From an uncultured Verrucomicrobia subdivision 3 bacterium (lineage in GTDB: Bacteria > Verrucomicrobiota > Verrucomicrobiia > Limisphaerales > UBA11358): DNA of 44,949 nucleotides. A program made the position numbers and the translations under genes. Position 1 is the first letter of the stretch; each line of letters opens with the position of its first letter. A model generated the notes under the pieces. That model searched no databases, had not been told where the DNA came from, and saw nothing but the letters and a program-made list of their open reading frames with translations. Where the stretch lies: contig CAISVF010000005.1 in assembly GCA_903888765.1 (NCBI GenBank), positions 1 through 44,949 on the forward strand, given 5' to 3'. This document shows positions 1-9,700 of the stretch, piece by piece.

Positions 1-1
1 C

Positions 2-1099
2 TTTTCCAGTTATAGCGACCGCACTACCAACGCCGCGTGGATAAACATCATGGTGCGACCCAACCATTACCTGGGCGCGGGTCATCATCATGCCGATGCG
101 GGGATGTTTCATTTTTCCGCGCTTGGCGTGGATTGGTTCACACAGTCGCCCTTCACGCAGGAGTATGCCGGAAAATATTTTAATCTCGTGCAAGTGGACG
201 GCGAGTCCGAGCCGTTCGGCATCACCGGGATTAACGGCTACAACGGCGCGGCCAAATATCTCGGCTCGACGGCCACCGACGGCGGCGCGACGGGCAGCGC
301 CGATCTGACATACGCTTACAGCTACCGTTGGCTTACACAGCCGCCGCAGGTGTGGAGCAGCGAAATCGAAAAACTTGGCTGGGAACTCGAACCGTCGGCG
401 GAAAATCTGAAAATCTTCGTCGGCACGGAGCGCTACAAAATGCGTCCGTGGTGGCCGGCTTACACTTATGAAAACTACATTCCCACCTGCCGCGCGCCGT
501 TTAATCCGATGCAGCGCGTCTTCCGGACCGTCGGCCTGGTGCGCGGGGCAAAACCTTACGGCTTCGTCGTGGACGATTTAAAGAAGGACGGCGCGACACA
601 TCTTTATCAATGGACGGCGATGCTCAACGGCGGCGTATGGCAGGCCGATGTGCCGGACCTTGCGCCGAACCAAGTCGCGCTCGCGTATCGCGCCAGAGAT
701 CCGAGTCTGAATTCCGCAACGGTTCAGCCCGCAATTGCTCCGCAGCCGGGCGAACCGTTGCTCCTGGTCTGCGTGCTCGGAATGGCGGACAGTGGCGACG
801 CCGCGCTGCCGCTGGTGCAAGTCGCGCGAAGCGAAGCCATGAAAGACAACGCGGGTAAGTCGCAATACTTCGACCGGGTCGTCATCAACCACCGCGCTGT
901 GGATGCGAATTTTCGCGTGTTGCTGGCTCCGTTTCGCGCGGGCGAGCCGCTGCCGCAGATTTCCCTAGATGCCAAAAGCGGTATCGCCAAAGTCACCGCC
1001 GCCGGCCAGCGCGATGAAATCAATTTCAGTTCCGATGCCGACCAGCGCACACAAGTCAGCGTGACACGCGGCGGGAAAAAAATTGTGGAATCAAAATAA
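2..1099 (+). CDS. Heparinase II/III-like protein, C-terminal part (5' end outside window)
   Basis: The reading frame is open from base 2, so the 365 residues here are the C-terminal part of a longer protein; the ATG at 50 is internal. The segment GHHHADAG (just after the window edge) matches the His-rich motif of heparinase II/III-like C-terminal beta-sandwich domains. The segment MQRVFRTVGLVRGAKPYGFVVDD aligns closely with matching segments of the three giant proteins downstream (for example VQRAFRTAGLVRGSTPYLLI). Family members are polysaccharide lyases acting on uronic-acid polymers; the substrate cannot be read from sequence. The gene ends with TAA two bases before the next start, so it is probably the upstream member of an operon running to 6604. 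Unlike the giant proteins it has no Fn3, PKD or FYRL-type tail and stops soon after the beta-sandwich. Confidence 0.8.
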   Translation, partial: FSSYSDRTTNAAWINIMVRPNHYLGAGHHHADAGMFHFSALGVDWFTQSPFTQEYAGKYFNLVQVDGESEPFGITGINGYNGAAKYLGSTATDGGATGSADLTYAYSYRWLTQPPQVWSSEIEKLGWELEPSAENLKIFVGTERYKMRPWWPAYTYENYIPTCRAPFNPMQRVFRTVGLVRGAKPYGFVVDDLKKDGATHLYQWTAMLNGGVWQADVPDLAPNQVALAYRARDPSLNSATVQPAIAPQPGEPLLLVCVLGMADSGDAALPLVQVARSEAMKDNAGKSQYFDRVVINHRAVDANFRVLLAPFRAGEPLPQISLDAKSGIAKVTAAGQRDEINFSSDADQRTQVSVTRGGKKIVESK

Positions 1100-1101
1100 C
1101 A

Positions 1102-2706
1102 ATGGCTTCGGTCAAAAGCATATTTACTCTGCTAATGCTCGCCGCCGTTTGTGCGGCGCGCGGCGCAGACTATCAATTTTCTGTGCCGGTGGGCGGCAGC
1201 CATTCGGATGCGCGCACGTTTCTCTGGATTCCGCCGAAATGCGCGCACGTTCGCGGTATTTTGCTTGGTCAACAGGTGATTTTGGAGAAGCGCGTATGCG
1301 ACGATCCGTTCATCCGCGCCGCCTGTGCGAAGGAAAGTCTCGCCATCTTGCTCTGCTACGAAACGCCCCTGGGCTACTTCGATTACAGCCAGGGCGCGGA
1401 CAAGAAGCTTCAGCAAATCCTCGACGATCTGGCGGCGGAATCCGGTTATTCCGAAATCGCCAGCGTCCCGCTGCTGCCTTTCGGTCACTCGGGCAACGCG
1501 ATTTTCGCCGGCACTATCGGCTACTGGAATCCGGCGCGCACCCTCGGCATCATTACGCTGCACGCGGCGACCATCATGCCGCCGGCTTTCGATCACAAAG
1601 CGACGCTGGATGGAATTCCGCTGCTCGCCGTCACCGGCGAGAACGAAATGTGGGCTAGCACCAACAAGCCTCTGGACATGCACTGGCGCTGGCTGCGCGG
1701 TGGCTTGCTTGATTTACGCGGGCAGTTCACGGACGCGCTCGTCAGCGAACTCGTCCAGCCCGGCGCGACGCATTTTTCGTGGGACGAACCGCTAGCGCGG
1801 CACGTTGCAATGTTCATTGAAAAAGTGGCAGCGGCACGTCTGCCGAAGGATGTGACTTCCACAAATTTAAACCATCTGGTGCAGGCTGACGGCTGGCTGA
1901 CAGACAATGCGCTGATGACTCCGAGCCGGTTTGCGCCCGCGCCGTATCGCGAATTCAAGGGCGATCCGACGCTGGCGTTCTGGCACGTGGACAAGGAACT
2001 CGCGTTGGCGACGGAGCATTTCGAGGCGCAATACAAAGGCAAGGCCGACCAGCGCGTGACCTTGGTGCAAGACGGCAAACCAATCAAACCGGAGTGGATG
2101 CCGACGATGAAATTTGAGCCGGAAACGGACGGCGTGAGTTTCAAGGTGGCGGCGGATTTTTTGAAAGTGACACCGGAAGGCGTTTTCGGAGCAGGCCAAC
2201 CGCTCGGTCATGCGGATGGGAAGATCAAGTTTTATCTCATCGGCGGCTGGGGCGGCGGCGGGGAGCAGACCGGTGCAAACGTGTTTCGCATCCGATTCAG
2301 TAATTTCGGTATCAACGGCCGTGGATGCAACCTGATGCTGATGGCGTATCAGGAAGGCGACAAGAATTTCAAATACGCCGAGCAGCCGGCGCAGGTAGTG
2401 TTTCCGCAAAAACTGACAAACGGCGTGCCTCAGAAAATCAAGTTTGAACAAATCTTCGACCAGCCGCGCGAAGTGAAAACTTTAAATCTGGTGGCGACTT
2501 CCGATTCTGGCCTGCCGGTGGACTTTCTGGTGCGGCAAGGACCGTGCGATGTGCGCGACGGCAAACTGGTATTTACGGAAATTCCGCCGCGAACAAAATT
2601 TCCGGTCAAAGTGACGGTCGTCGCATGGCAATACGGCCACGGCGGGGTCGCGCCCGTGCAATCCGCCGCGCCGGTGGAGCAGACCTTTTTGATTCAAACG
2701 CAATGA
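1102..2706 (+). CDS. Secreted alpha/beta-hydrolase-like protein
   Basis: This is a 534-residue protein with a signal peptide (residues 1-22, hydrophobic LLMLAAVCAARGA). Residues 30-245 look like an alpha/beta-hydrolase fold: a nucleophile elbow GHSGN with Ser130, an acidic candidate in TGENE near residue 180, and a candidate catalytic histidine, His224, in ATHFSW. Residues 250-534 form a second beta-rich region that I do not recognise. The likely role is a periplasmic or extracellular esterase or deacylase acting on a decorated polysaccharide, inferred from the lyase before it and the uronyl hydrolase two genes later. The start lies 2 bp after the preceding stop with no clear Shine-Dalgarno sequence, suggesting translational coupling. 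The stop overlaps the next start as ATGA. Exact esterase class is unknown. Confidence 0.65.
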   Translation: MASVKSIFTLLMLAAVCAARGADYQFSVPVGGSHSDARTFLWIPPKCAHVRGILLGQQVILEKRVCDDPFIRAACAKESLAILLCYETPLGYFDYSQGADKKLQQILDDLAAESGYSEIASVPLLPFGHSGNAIFAGTIGYWNPARTLGIITLHAATIMPPAFDHKATLDGIPLLAVTGENEMWASTNKPLDMHWRWLRGGLLDLRGQFTDALVSELVQPGATHFSWDEPLARHVAMFIEKVAAARLPKDVTSTNLNHLVQADGWLTDNALMTPSRFAPAPYREFKGDPTLAFWHVDKELALATEHFEAQYKGKADQRVTLVQDGKPIKPEWMPTMKFEPETDGVSFKVAADFLKVTPEGVFGAGQPLGHADGKIKFYLIGGWGGGGEQTGANVFRIRFSNFGINGRGCNLMLMAYQEGDKNFKYAEQPAQVVFPQKLTNGVPQKIKFEQIFDQPREVKTLNLVATSDSGLPVDFLVRQGPCDVRDGKLVFTEIPPRTKFPVKVTVVAWQYGHGGVAPVQSAAPVEQTFLIQTQ

Positions 2707-3596
2707 ACTCGGTTGAAGCGGCAATTCAAAGTTCGGAGCCGGCACCGAAGGTGTTGCGCCTCGGCGTGCGCGCGCATGATTTCGGGCGTTTGCCGGCAGA
2801 CGCGCTGGCGGCGCGCATCGCGGCGGCGGGATTTTCCTGCGTGCAACTGGCGTTGAACAAGGCAATCGCCGGTCTGGATTTGCGGGCGGGCGATTTGAAT
2901 GCAGTAATCGCGCGTGAAATCGGCGGCGCGTTTGCGCAACACCTCGTCGGCATTGTGGTGCTGGGCTGTTACATTAATCCGATTCATCCGGATCGGCAGA
3001 CCCGTGCGACCTTTCTGGAATTTTTCAAGAACCATCTGCGATTTGCGCGGGATCTAGGCTGCAGAATCGTGGCCTTGGAAAGCGGTTCGGTGAACGCGGA
3101 TTATTCGCCGCATCCGGCGAACCACGGCGAGGAAGCATTTCAAACCATGCTCGTCAGCATTTCGGAACTGGCGGCGGTGGCGGAAAAATATGGCGTCATT
3201 GTCGGGCTGGAAGCAGTGACGAGCCACACGGTTTCGACGCCGCAAAAAATGCGACGCGTGCTGGACGAAATTGCTTCGGACAATTTGCGGGTGGTATTCG
3301 ACCCGGTGAATTTGCTGTCGGCGGAAAATTTCCGCAAGCAGTCCCGCGTGGTGGCCGAGGCGCTGGATTTATTCGGCGACCGCGTGGCGGCGGTTCACGC
3401 GAAAGATTTTATTTTTGAAAAGGGCGCGCTGAAGACGGTTCCCGCCGGTCACGGGCAACTGGACTACGCGCCGATTTTGAAATTTGTCCATTCGCGCCAG
3501 CCGGACAGCAGCGTGTTGCTGGAGGAAGCTGGAGAAAACGTCGCTGCCGGGTGCGCGGAATTTTTACAACAACAATTTACCAAGGAAAACCTATGA
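2703..3596 (+). CDS. Sugar phosphate isomerase/epimerase-like TIM barrel protein
   Basis: The 297-residue protein starts at the ATG that overlaps the previous stop (ATGA at 2703-2706). A longer in-frame start at 2544 would lie inside the previous gene and is rejected. The sequence fits the xylose isomerase-like TIM barrel/AP endonuclease family 2: LGVRAHDFG at the N-terminus, VIVGLEAVT (metal-ligand Glu strand), VVFDPVNLL (Asp strand), VAAVHAKDF (His/Asp strand) and a late VLLEEAG strand with Glu. No signal peptide is visible, so it probably acts in the cytoplasm, isomerising or epimerising the monosaccharide released by neighbouring enzymes. Its stop again overlaps the next start as ATGA, so these genes are co-translated. 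Substrate specificity within this broad family cannot be predicted. Confidence 0.8.
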   Translation: MNSVEAAIQSSEPAPKVLRLGVRAHDFGRLPADALAARIAAAGFSCVQLALNKAIAGLDLRAGDLNAVIAREIGGAFAQHLVGIVVLGCYINPIHPDRQTRATFLEFFKNHLRFARDLGCRIVALESGSVNADYSPHPANHGEEAFQTMLVSISELAAVAEKYGVIVGLEAVTSHTVSTPQKMRRVLDEIASDNLRVVFDPVNLLSAENFRKQSRVVAEALDLFGDRVAAVHAKDFIFEKGALKTVPAGHGQLDYAPILKFVHSRQPDSSVLLEEAGENVAAGCAEFLQQQFTKENL

Positions 3597-5380
3597 AGGA
3601 ACCAATCAAGATTGCCGCGCTGATCGGCGACAAGCTTATTCGTGACACGCCGTTTACCTATCGGTTGGAGGTGGCGAAGAACAATGGCGTTTTTGACCGG
3701 ATGCAGTTTGTGGATTTTGGCCGGACATTCGGGTTGGGCTGCCCGGCAGTGGCGTATGCGTGGACACAGTTGATCGCGCCGAAGGCAATGATGCTCACGA
3801 TTCAAATCGAGCACAACGACGGCTGTAAAATCTGGCTCAATGGCGCGGAAGTTTATGCACAGCGCGGCGACCGGAAACTGAACCTGCGCCTGGACGAGCG
3901 CAGCCTGGAGATGTCGCACCAGTTTGAGATCCAGTTGCAACAGGGGGCAAACACGCTGCTCATCAAATCCGAAACTCGCGGCAAAGAATGGCGCGTTTTG
4001 CTCCAACCACCGAGTGAGAAGGGAGCGGTCGTGAATGGCGCGGTGCATCCGGAAATTGGTTTGCGTCGGGTGCAGAACGTAGATGCCAAAATCGCGGAAC
4101 TGACGAACTGGCTGGTGGTCGGCCCGTTTGCGAACGCGCGACACGATTTGGACGAGGTTCACGCGCCGGAGTACGAATTTCGTTTCGGCAAAATGTATCC
4201 GGGCCTTGATGCGCCGGTGACGTGGATGATTCCAAAAATTGAAATCCACGGTGCGATGATTGACCCGCTACCGTGGGGGACCAACTACGACTGGAATTAT
4301 CACAATGGCGGCGTCGCTTGGGCCATGCAGCACCTCGCCGCAGCGACGGGTGACCCTAAATATGCGCAATGGGCGCAGCGCTTCTGTGATTTCCATTTGG
4401 AAGGCATTCCGTTTGTGGAGCACCAGGTAAAGACCTTGAATGCGACGGAGTCGGCCAACCATTTCATCATCGAGACGCCGCTGCTGGATTTCACGCTGGC
4501 ACCGTCGCTCCCGTTCATCCACCGGCTGCGGACGGAGAAAGATTTTGCGGGCCGCGCGGCCTATGAAAAATGGATTTCGCGAATGTTGGAATATGCGCGC
4601 CGTGAACAAATCCGGCTGCCAGGCCACGGCATTTTCACGCGCACAACGCCGGTGCAATTCACGACCTGGGTGGACGATGTGTTCATGGGAATTCCATTTC
4701 TGGTGCAGGCGGCGCTGTTGGTGACGAATCCGGAGACGCGCAAACAAATTTTTGACGACGCGGCACATCAGGTGCTCGAGTTCAAGACGCAGGTGTGGGA
4801 CGAGGAAGATGAACTGTATGTCCATGCGCGCAAATTCGGCGACCATACCAAATTACCTCATTGGTCCCGCTGCAATGGCTGGGCCATCTGGGCGATGAGC
4901 GAGGTGCTGCTGCATCTGCCACCGGATCATCCGCAACGCGCGGCGATTCTGGAACAATTCCGCCTACACGCAGCGTCGCTGGCGCGGCTACAGGACGCCA
5001 GCGGCTTTTGGTTCAATGTTTTGGAACGTCCGGATTCGCGCCCGGAGGTTTCGGGCACGGCGATTTTCGTGCTGGCGATGGCGCGCGGCGTAGCCACAGG
5101 GTGGCTAGACGCGGCGATTTTTCTGCCGGTGGTGACACGAGCATGGACGGCGATTACTTCCGCCATTGAGCCGGACGGGACGGTGCATGGGATTTGCATG
5201 GGGACGATGTGCACGGAGGACGAAGAGTATTATGTGAACCGGCCGTTTTATGACAACGACACGCACGGTTTATTCGCAGTGCTGTTTGCTGCCATTGAAG
5301 TTCAGAAGTTACAGCAAACCGCGCAGCCAGCCAGAAACATAATCAGGGCGGCGGATACCTTGCCCGTCCAGCCGATTTGA
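3593..5380 (+). CDS. GH88/GH105-type unsaturated uronyl hydrolase with N-terminal beta domain
   Basis: The 595-residue protein starts at ATG 3593, preceded by AAGGA six bases upstream and overlapping the prior stop. Residues from about 220 to 575 resemble the alpha/alpha barrel of GH88/GH105 enzymes: NYHNGGVAWAM, WVDDVFMGIPFL at about 359-370 (Asp in the position of the family catalytic acid), HWSRCNGWAIWAMSEVL, RPEVSGTAIFVLAMARG and a C-terminal YDNDTHG. Such enzymes remove the 4,5-unsaturated uronic acid left by a polysaccharide lyase, fitting the heparinase-like genes on both sides. The first ~150 residues are beta-rich (EHNDGCKIWLNGAEV) and resemble a carbohydrate-binding or galactosidase jelly-roll accessory domain. 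No clear signal peptide is present, so the site of action may be intracellular. Confidence 0.85.
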   Translation: MKEPIKIAALIGDKLIRDTPFTYRLEVAKNNGVFDRMQFVDFGRTFGLGCPAVAYAWTQLIAPKAMMLTIQIEHNDGCKIWLNGAEVYAQRGDRKLNLRLDERSLEMSHQFEIQLQQGANTLLIKSETRGKEWRVLLQPPSEKGAVVNGAVHPEIGLRRVQNVDAKIAELTNWLVVGPFANARHDLDEVHAPEYEFRFGKMYPGLDAPVTWMIPKIEIHGAMIDPLPWGTNYDWNYHNGGVAWAMQHLAAATGDPKYAQWAQRFCDFHLEGIPFVEHQVKTLNATESANHFIIETPLLDFTLAPSLPFIHRLRTEKDFAGRAAYEKWISRMLEYARREQIRLPGHGIFTRTTPVQFTTWVDDVFMGIPFLVQAALLVTNPETRKQIFDDAAHQVLEFKTQVWDEEDELYVHARKFGDHTKLPHWSRCNGWAIWAMSEVLLHLPPDHPQRAAILEQFRLHAASLARLQDASGFWFNVLERPDSRPEVSGTAIFVLAMARGVATGWLDAAIFLPVVTRAWTAITSAIEPDGTVHGICMGTMCTEDEEYYVNRPFYDNDTHGLFAVLFAAIEVQKLQQTAQPARNIIRAADTLPVQPI

Positions 5381-5404
5381 GGCAAGCTGAGGCAGTTCAA
5401 TCCC

Positions 5405-6604
5405 ATGAGGAAACAGCAAAAGCGCGTCGCGTTGATCGGGCTGCCCATTTTGCAGTCGGTCAACAATCTGTCGAACGCGGCCATCGCGCGTTACGCCGAG
5501 GGCGTGGGCAACTGGCAGTTCATTTTGAGCGCCGAGTCCACGGTGAACGCTTTCCGCTATTTGCGGACGCTGGACTGCGACGGGGCAATTGTGCGGGTCA
5601 CGACTCCCGCAATGCGGCGCGAGGCCCTGCGGGTGCGCTGTCCGGTGGTGAATGTTTCTTCCTGGCTGGAAAATCCCGGCGTCGTCACGGTGCGACATGA
5701 TTATGGCACGATTGGCCGGCAGGCAGCGGAACATTTTCTGGAAAAGGGCTACCGGCGGTTCGGCTGCGTAACGTCGCCTGGCGGCTGGTTCATTCAGGCG
5801 CGACTGAATGCATTTCTGGAAACGCTCCGCGCACGGGGTCTGAAGGCCGCGAATTTTGTTTTGCGCAAAGGGCCGGCTTCCGCCGACGAATTCACGCTGC
5901 ACACCAACCCCATCCCGGACGGCGAGCGGAGACGATTTGGCGAATGGGTGCGCAACTTGCAGCCGCCGGCGGCGCTGATGTTGACGGACGACTGGGACGC
6001 ACCGGCGCTAATGGAACTCTGCCGTGAAGCCGGTCTGGAGATTCCGCGCGACCTGGTGGTGATCTCCACCGGAGTTCACAGCGAGATCATGCCGTTTTGC
6101 AAACCGTCGCTGACGGCCGCGCAGGAAGACCAGTTGAGCCAGGCGCGCATGACGGTTGACACGCTCACCGCGCTCATGGCGGGCAAGGCTGCCGCGAAAT
6201 CCATCAACGAAGTGCCGCCGCTCGGCATCGTGGAGCGCGAGTCCACCGCGACGATGGCCATTGAAGATCGCGAAGTTGCGCATGCCGTGGAATTCATCCG
6301 CTCCCATGCCGGCGATGGCATCAATGTGTCCGACGTAATCGGTCGGGCGCGGATTTCGCGGGTGACGCTGGAACGGCACTTCCGTGAAATCACTGGTGAA
6401 ACGATGCATGATTACATCATTCACCAGAAGGTGCGCCGGGTGCAGGAATTGTTGCTGGAACAACCGCAACGCAGTTTGCAGAGCATTGCCAAGCTGTGCG
6501 GGTTTCCGGATCGCCGCCGGCTCAACCAGGTTTTCCGCCGCGTCGCCGCCAAAAGCCCGGCTAATTGGCGGCGTGCCCAACCCGGCGCGCAGGATTTGCT
6601 TTGA
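5405..6604 (+). CDS. XylR-like transcriptional regulator: periplasmic-binding-type sensor plus AraC HTH
   Basis: The 399-residue protein begins directly in a LacI/GalR-type ligand-binding fold (KRVALIGLPILQSVNN; later AALMLTDDWDAPALMELC and IPRDLVVISTG) with no N-terminal LacI HTH. It ends in an AraC-type double HTH at about residues 290-392 (INVSDVIGRARISRVTLERHF, then SLQSIAKLCGFPDRRRLNQVF, split by a linker helix). This order matches E. coli XylR and relatives, which sense a sugar and bind tandem direct repeats. It lies 24 bp after the GH105-like gene on the same strand. Its own TGA stop is embedded in the first copy of the GACGCAA direct repeat described below. I infer, without proof, that it binds these repeats and activates the giant surface genes downstream. 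Confidence 0.88.
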   Translation: MRKQQKRVALIGLPILQSVNNLSNAAIARYAEGVGNWQFILSAESTVNAFRYLRTLDCDGAIVRVTTPAMRREALRVRCPVVNVSSWLENPGVVTVRHDYGTIGRQAAEHFLEKGYRRFGCVTSPGGWFIQARLNAFLETLRARGLKAANFVLRKGPASADEFTLHTNPIPDGERRRFGEWVRNLQPPAALMLTDDWDAPALMELCREAGLEIPRDLVVISTGVHSEIMPFCKPSLTAAQEDQLSQARMTVDTLTALMAGKAAAKSINEVPPLGIVERESTATMAIEDREVAHAVEFIRSHAGDGINVSDVIGRARISRVTLERHFREITGETMHDYIIHQKVRRVQELLLEQPQRSLQSIAKLCGFPDRRRLNQVFRRVAAKSPANWRRAQPGAQDLL

Positions 6605-6638
6605 CGCAAATTTACCCGTCCGCGACGCAACTTTACCC
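6603..6638 (+). promoter_or_regulatory. Direct-repeat pair A1 (candidate AraC-type operator)
   Basis: Two near-identical 15-mers, GACGCAAATTTACCC at 6603 and GACGCAACTTTACCC at 6624, differ at one base and are spaced 21 bp start to start. The first overlaps the TGA stop of the regulator gene. The spacing equals two helical turns, as in AraC-type tandem sites. It is the best-conserved pair in the window. Confidence 0.75.
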
Positions 6639-6691
6639 CTCGCCGAATCATTTTTCTGTGGCACAGTTTGACAATTAACTTCAAAGAAGGC

Positions 6692-6727
6692 GACATAAAA
6701 TGACCCTGTGGCGACGCAAGTTGAACT
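6692..6727 (+). promoter_or_regulatory. Degenerate direct-repeat pair A2, promoter-proximal
   Basis: GACATAAAATGACCC at 6692 and GACGCAAGTTGAACT at 6713 are weaker matches to the same element, again exactly 21 bp apart. The pair lies 89 bp downstream of pair A1 and just upstream of the candidate promoter of the 2798-residue gene. Two pairs at one promoter could allow looping or cooperative binding, which is inference. Confidence 0.5.
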
Positions 6728-6756
6728 TTAGCCGGCACCTTTTAGGAACCTATTAT
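6728..6756 (+). promoter_or_regulatory. Candidate activator-dependent promoter of the 2798-residue gene
   Basis: A poor -35 (TTAGCC, 6728-6733) directly follows the second A2 half-site. After 17 bp comes a good -10, TATTAT (6751-6756). The start codon lies only 7 bp past the -10, so the predicted transcript would have almost no leader. The 24-nt distance from half-site end to -10 start is the same as at 19791 and 24287. Confidence 0.45.
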
Positions 6757-6763
6757 TTAGCTC

Positions 6764-9700
6764 ATGAACCTGTTAAAAAACATCGCTGGTTTTGCAGCCC
6801 GCTTGTTGCCATTGGCTGGCTATGGGTTACTGCTCGTGGCTTGTCTTTGCATGGGGCTGGAGGTGCGCGCCGCCACCTACACCAAGGCCGATACCACCTC
6901 GATGAATCTTACGGCGGACTGGGCGGGCGGCATTGTGCCCGGCGCGGGCGATATCGGCTTGTTTGACGCCAATCTGAGTGCGATCAAGGCCGGCAATCTA
7001 ACGCTCGGAGCCAACCTGAATTTCAGCGGACTGCTGTTCACCAACAGCCTGAACGGACCAGTTACGATTGGCTCCGCCAACACCTTCACGTTGAATACGA
7101 ATGGTTTGGACTTGAGTGCGGCGAACCAGAACGTCGCGATCAACTGCGCCGTGACCGTTGGCGCGAGCCAGACTTGGCTGGCTGGCTCAAACAAATTAAT
7201 CATCGGCGGCGCGATTTCCGGCGCAAGTGGGCGGACGCTGACGCTGGGCAGCACTGCCATTTCTTCTTCCACGATCTCCAATACGCTCGGCACTTCGGGC
7301 ATGCTGATGAAAATCACCAACGGCAACTGGATGTTCATCGGTGATGGCGCTTACGCCGTGAATTTTGAGCTCGATGGCGGCATGGTGCTGTTTCCCAACC
7401 GGAATTGTTATCTGAACAACAGCGGGCAGACGTTCACAATTCATGGCGGCACGTGGTTGAATCAAAACATTTACGGTTTGCGCCTCGCTAGTACGTTTGG
7501 CGCGAACAGCGGCGGCGGCAATTTCACTGGCGTGCAGGACGGCGGCCTCGTTCAGCTTTCCGTCAGTTCGCTGGAACTCGGCAACAACTCCAGCGGCTTC
7601 ATAGTGAATTACACCTTGTCCGGCGGCATGCTCGCAACGGTGAACAACAATTTCAACATCGGCTCCGGCACGAGCGGCAGCGCCACGACGCTGACCCTCA
7701 CCAATACCGGAAAACTTTTCATCAATGGCACCTTGGCCGGTTCCCAAAGCGCCGGCGCGAAACAAGTCGTGGCGCTCAACGGCGGCACGTTCGTCGTTAA
7801 GACGGTGAACGCCACTCAGCTTTCCGGCGCGGCTTCACCGACGGTGCAGGGCACGCTTTACAATCCGGGCGGGACGGTCGCGCCCGGCGATGTTGGCACG
7901 GCCGGTCAAATTAACATCACCGGCAATTACACGCAGACCAACGGTGGTGTGTTGGCGATTGACCTCAACGGCACGACGCAGGCCAACGCTTTCCAGAACC
8001 CGGGCAGTTACTACGATGACTTGGTGGTCAGCGGCACGGCGACCATGGGCGGCTCGCTGGCGGTGACCTTGGGCACCAATTTTATTCCGCTCTACAGCGA
8101 CACTTGCTTTGTCGTCGGCGCGAGCAACATTGCTGGCGCGTTCACCAATGTCGCGTTCGGTTCGCGCGTGACGACGACCGGCGACGAAGGTTCATTCCTC
8201 GTCACCACCGACGGCAAGAGTGTCGTGCTCAGTCAATTCACGCCAACGGTCTGGCCCAGCGCGCCGGTGGTCAACATCACGCCGGCGAGGGTCACCACGA
8301 ATCAAGGCGGAGCAACAGTTTTCACGGCGAACGTGACCAGCACCACGAGTTGCCGTTACCAATGGCGCTTCAATGGTTCGCCCATAGCGGGCGCGACCAC
8401 CCCAACGATGAATGTTTACAACCAGCCGAAAAACGCCGGCAGTTATGATGTCGTGGTGATCAATCCCGGCGGAACCGCCGTCGCCTCTCCGGTCACGCTG
8501 ACCGTGACGCCGGTTTGGGATAATCCCGCTGCGCTGATTTATCACCTGGACCAGACGCCCGTAGCTGGCGCGGTCGCGATCACGGACGCAACGGGACAGA
8601 CGCGTGGAACGATGGTCGGCACAACCCTGCCGCTGGTGGTGAGCGGCGCGCTCGCGGCGACAAGCAACGCCTGGGATTTCACCTCGGCGAGCGCGTATTT
8701 GAGCGTCACGTCGAATCCGGTCGTTCAATCGCTTGGCGATTACAACCAGACGCCCGGACTAAGTTTTAGTTTCTGGGTGAAGATGACGAACAACCTCAAC
8801 AACGCCTCGGTCTGCGCTTTGAGCGGGCTGTTCAAGATCTTTGGCAATGGCAACGGACTGACTTACTACGCCGGCGGCGATTTGCTTTACAATCCGCTTT
8901 TTTCGCATGCCTTGGCGTCCATTGAGGATGGCAATTGGCACCACGTCGTCTTCACCACCGATTTTCGCAACAACTCCGGCGCGTGCTATCTGGACGGAGT
9001 TTCCCAAGGTGCACTGACTGTCAAAACCGCGCTGGCGACAAGCACTGCGCCGAATCTGACTTCCGCGTTGAACATCGGCGCGGACGCGGGCGGCGCGAAC
9101 CAATGGAAATCCGGTCTCGATGAATTTTCGATTTACACCAGGTGTTTGAGCGCGGCGGAAGTCACGCAGCTTTACAACGCCAGCGGCATCACTACCAACG
9201 CCGGCACGACGAATTATTGTGCTTTGGCAAATCCGGCTCCGACCGTCGGAGTCGGCGCGACGCGGATGCTGATCTGGACCAACGGCGCATCAAGTGTCAC
9301 TTCTCCGATCAATGCCGCTGCCAGTGACCTCAACGGTGGCGTGACCTATTCGTGGAGCACGCGCACCACGCCGACGGGCGCGACGGTAAATTATGGAAAT
9401 AATACCGCCGCAAGCACGACGGCCACTTTGTCAGCCGTCGGCACTTACGTATTGCGCTGCACCGTGACCGACGGCGGCGGGTTGACGGATTACGATGAAC
9501 TGACTTTGATCGTCGCGAGCAACCAGCCGCCGAGCATCGGCGTTTGTCAGGCCAGCCAGAATATTTTGCTCAACACCAACCTTGCTAAGGTGAATCTTAG
9601 CGCCGTGGTGCTCGACGACGGTTTGCCGCTGCCGCCCGGAATCGTCACCTCGCTGTGGACGCAGGTGAGCGGGCCGGCGCCGGTGAGTTTCCTGACGCCG

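Noticed and set aside
2544-2702. Upstream in-frame start for the isomerase-like gene
   Set aside because: The added residues lie antiphase in the preceding hydrolase gene and are Arg-rich; the ATGA overlap start at 2703 fits the operon pattern.
6668-6701. TTGACA (6668-6673) with TAAAAT (6696-6701) as the promoter of the 2798-residue gene
   Set aside because: The spacer is 22 bp, too long for a normal promoter, and the -10 would lie inside half-site A2; the 6728-6756 candidate fits the shared geometry better.
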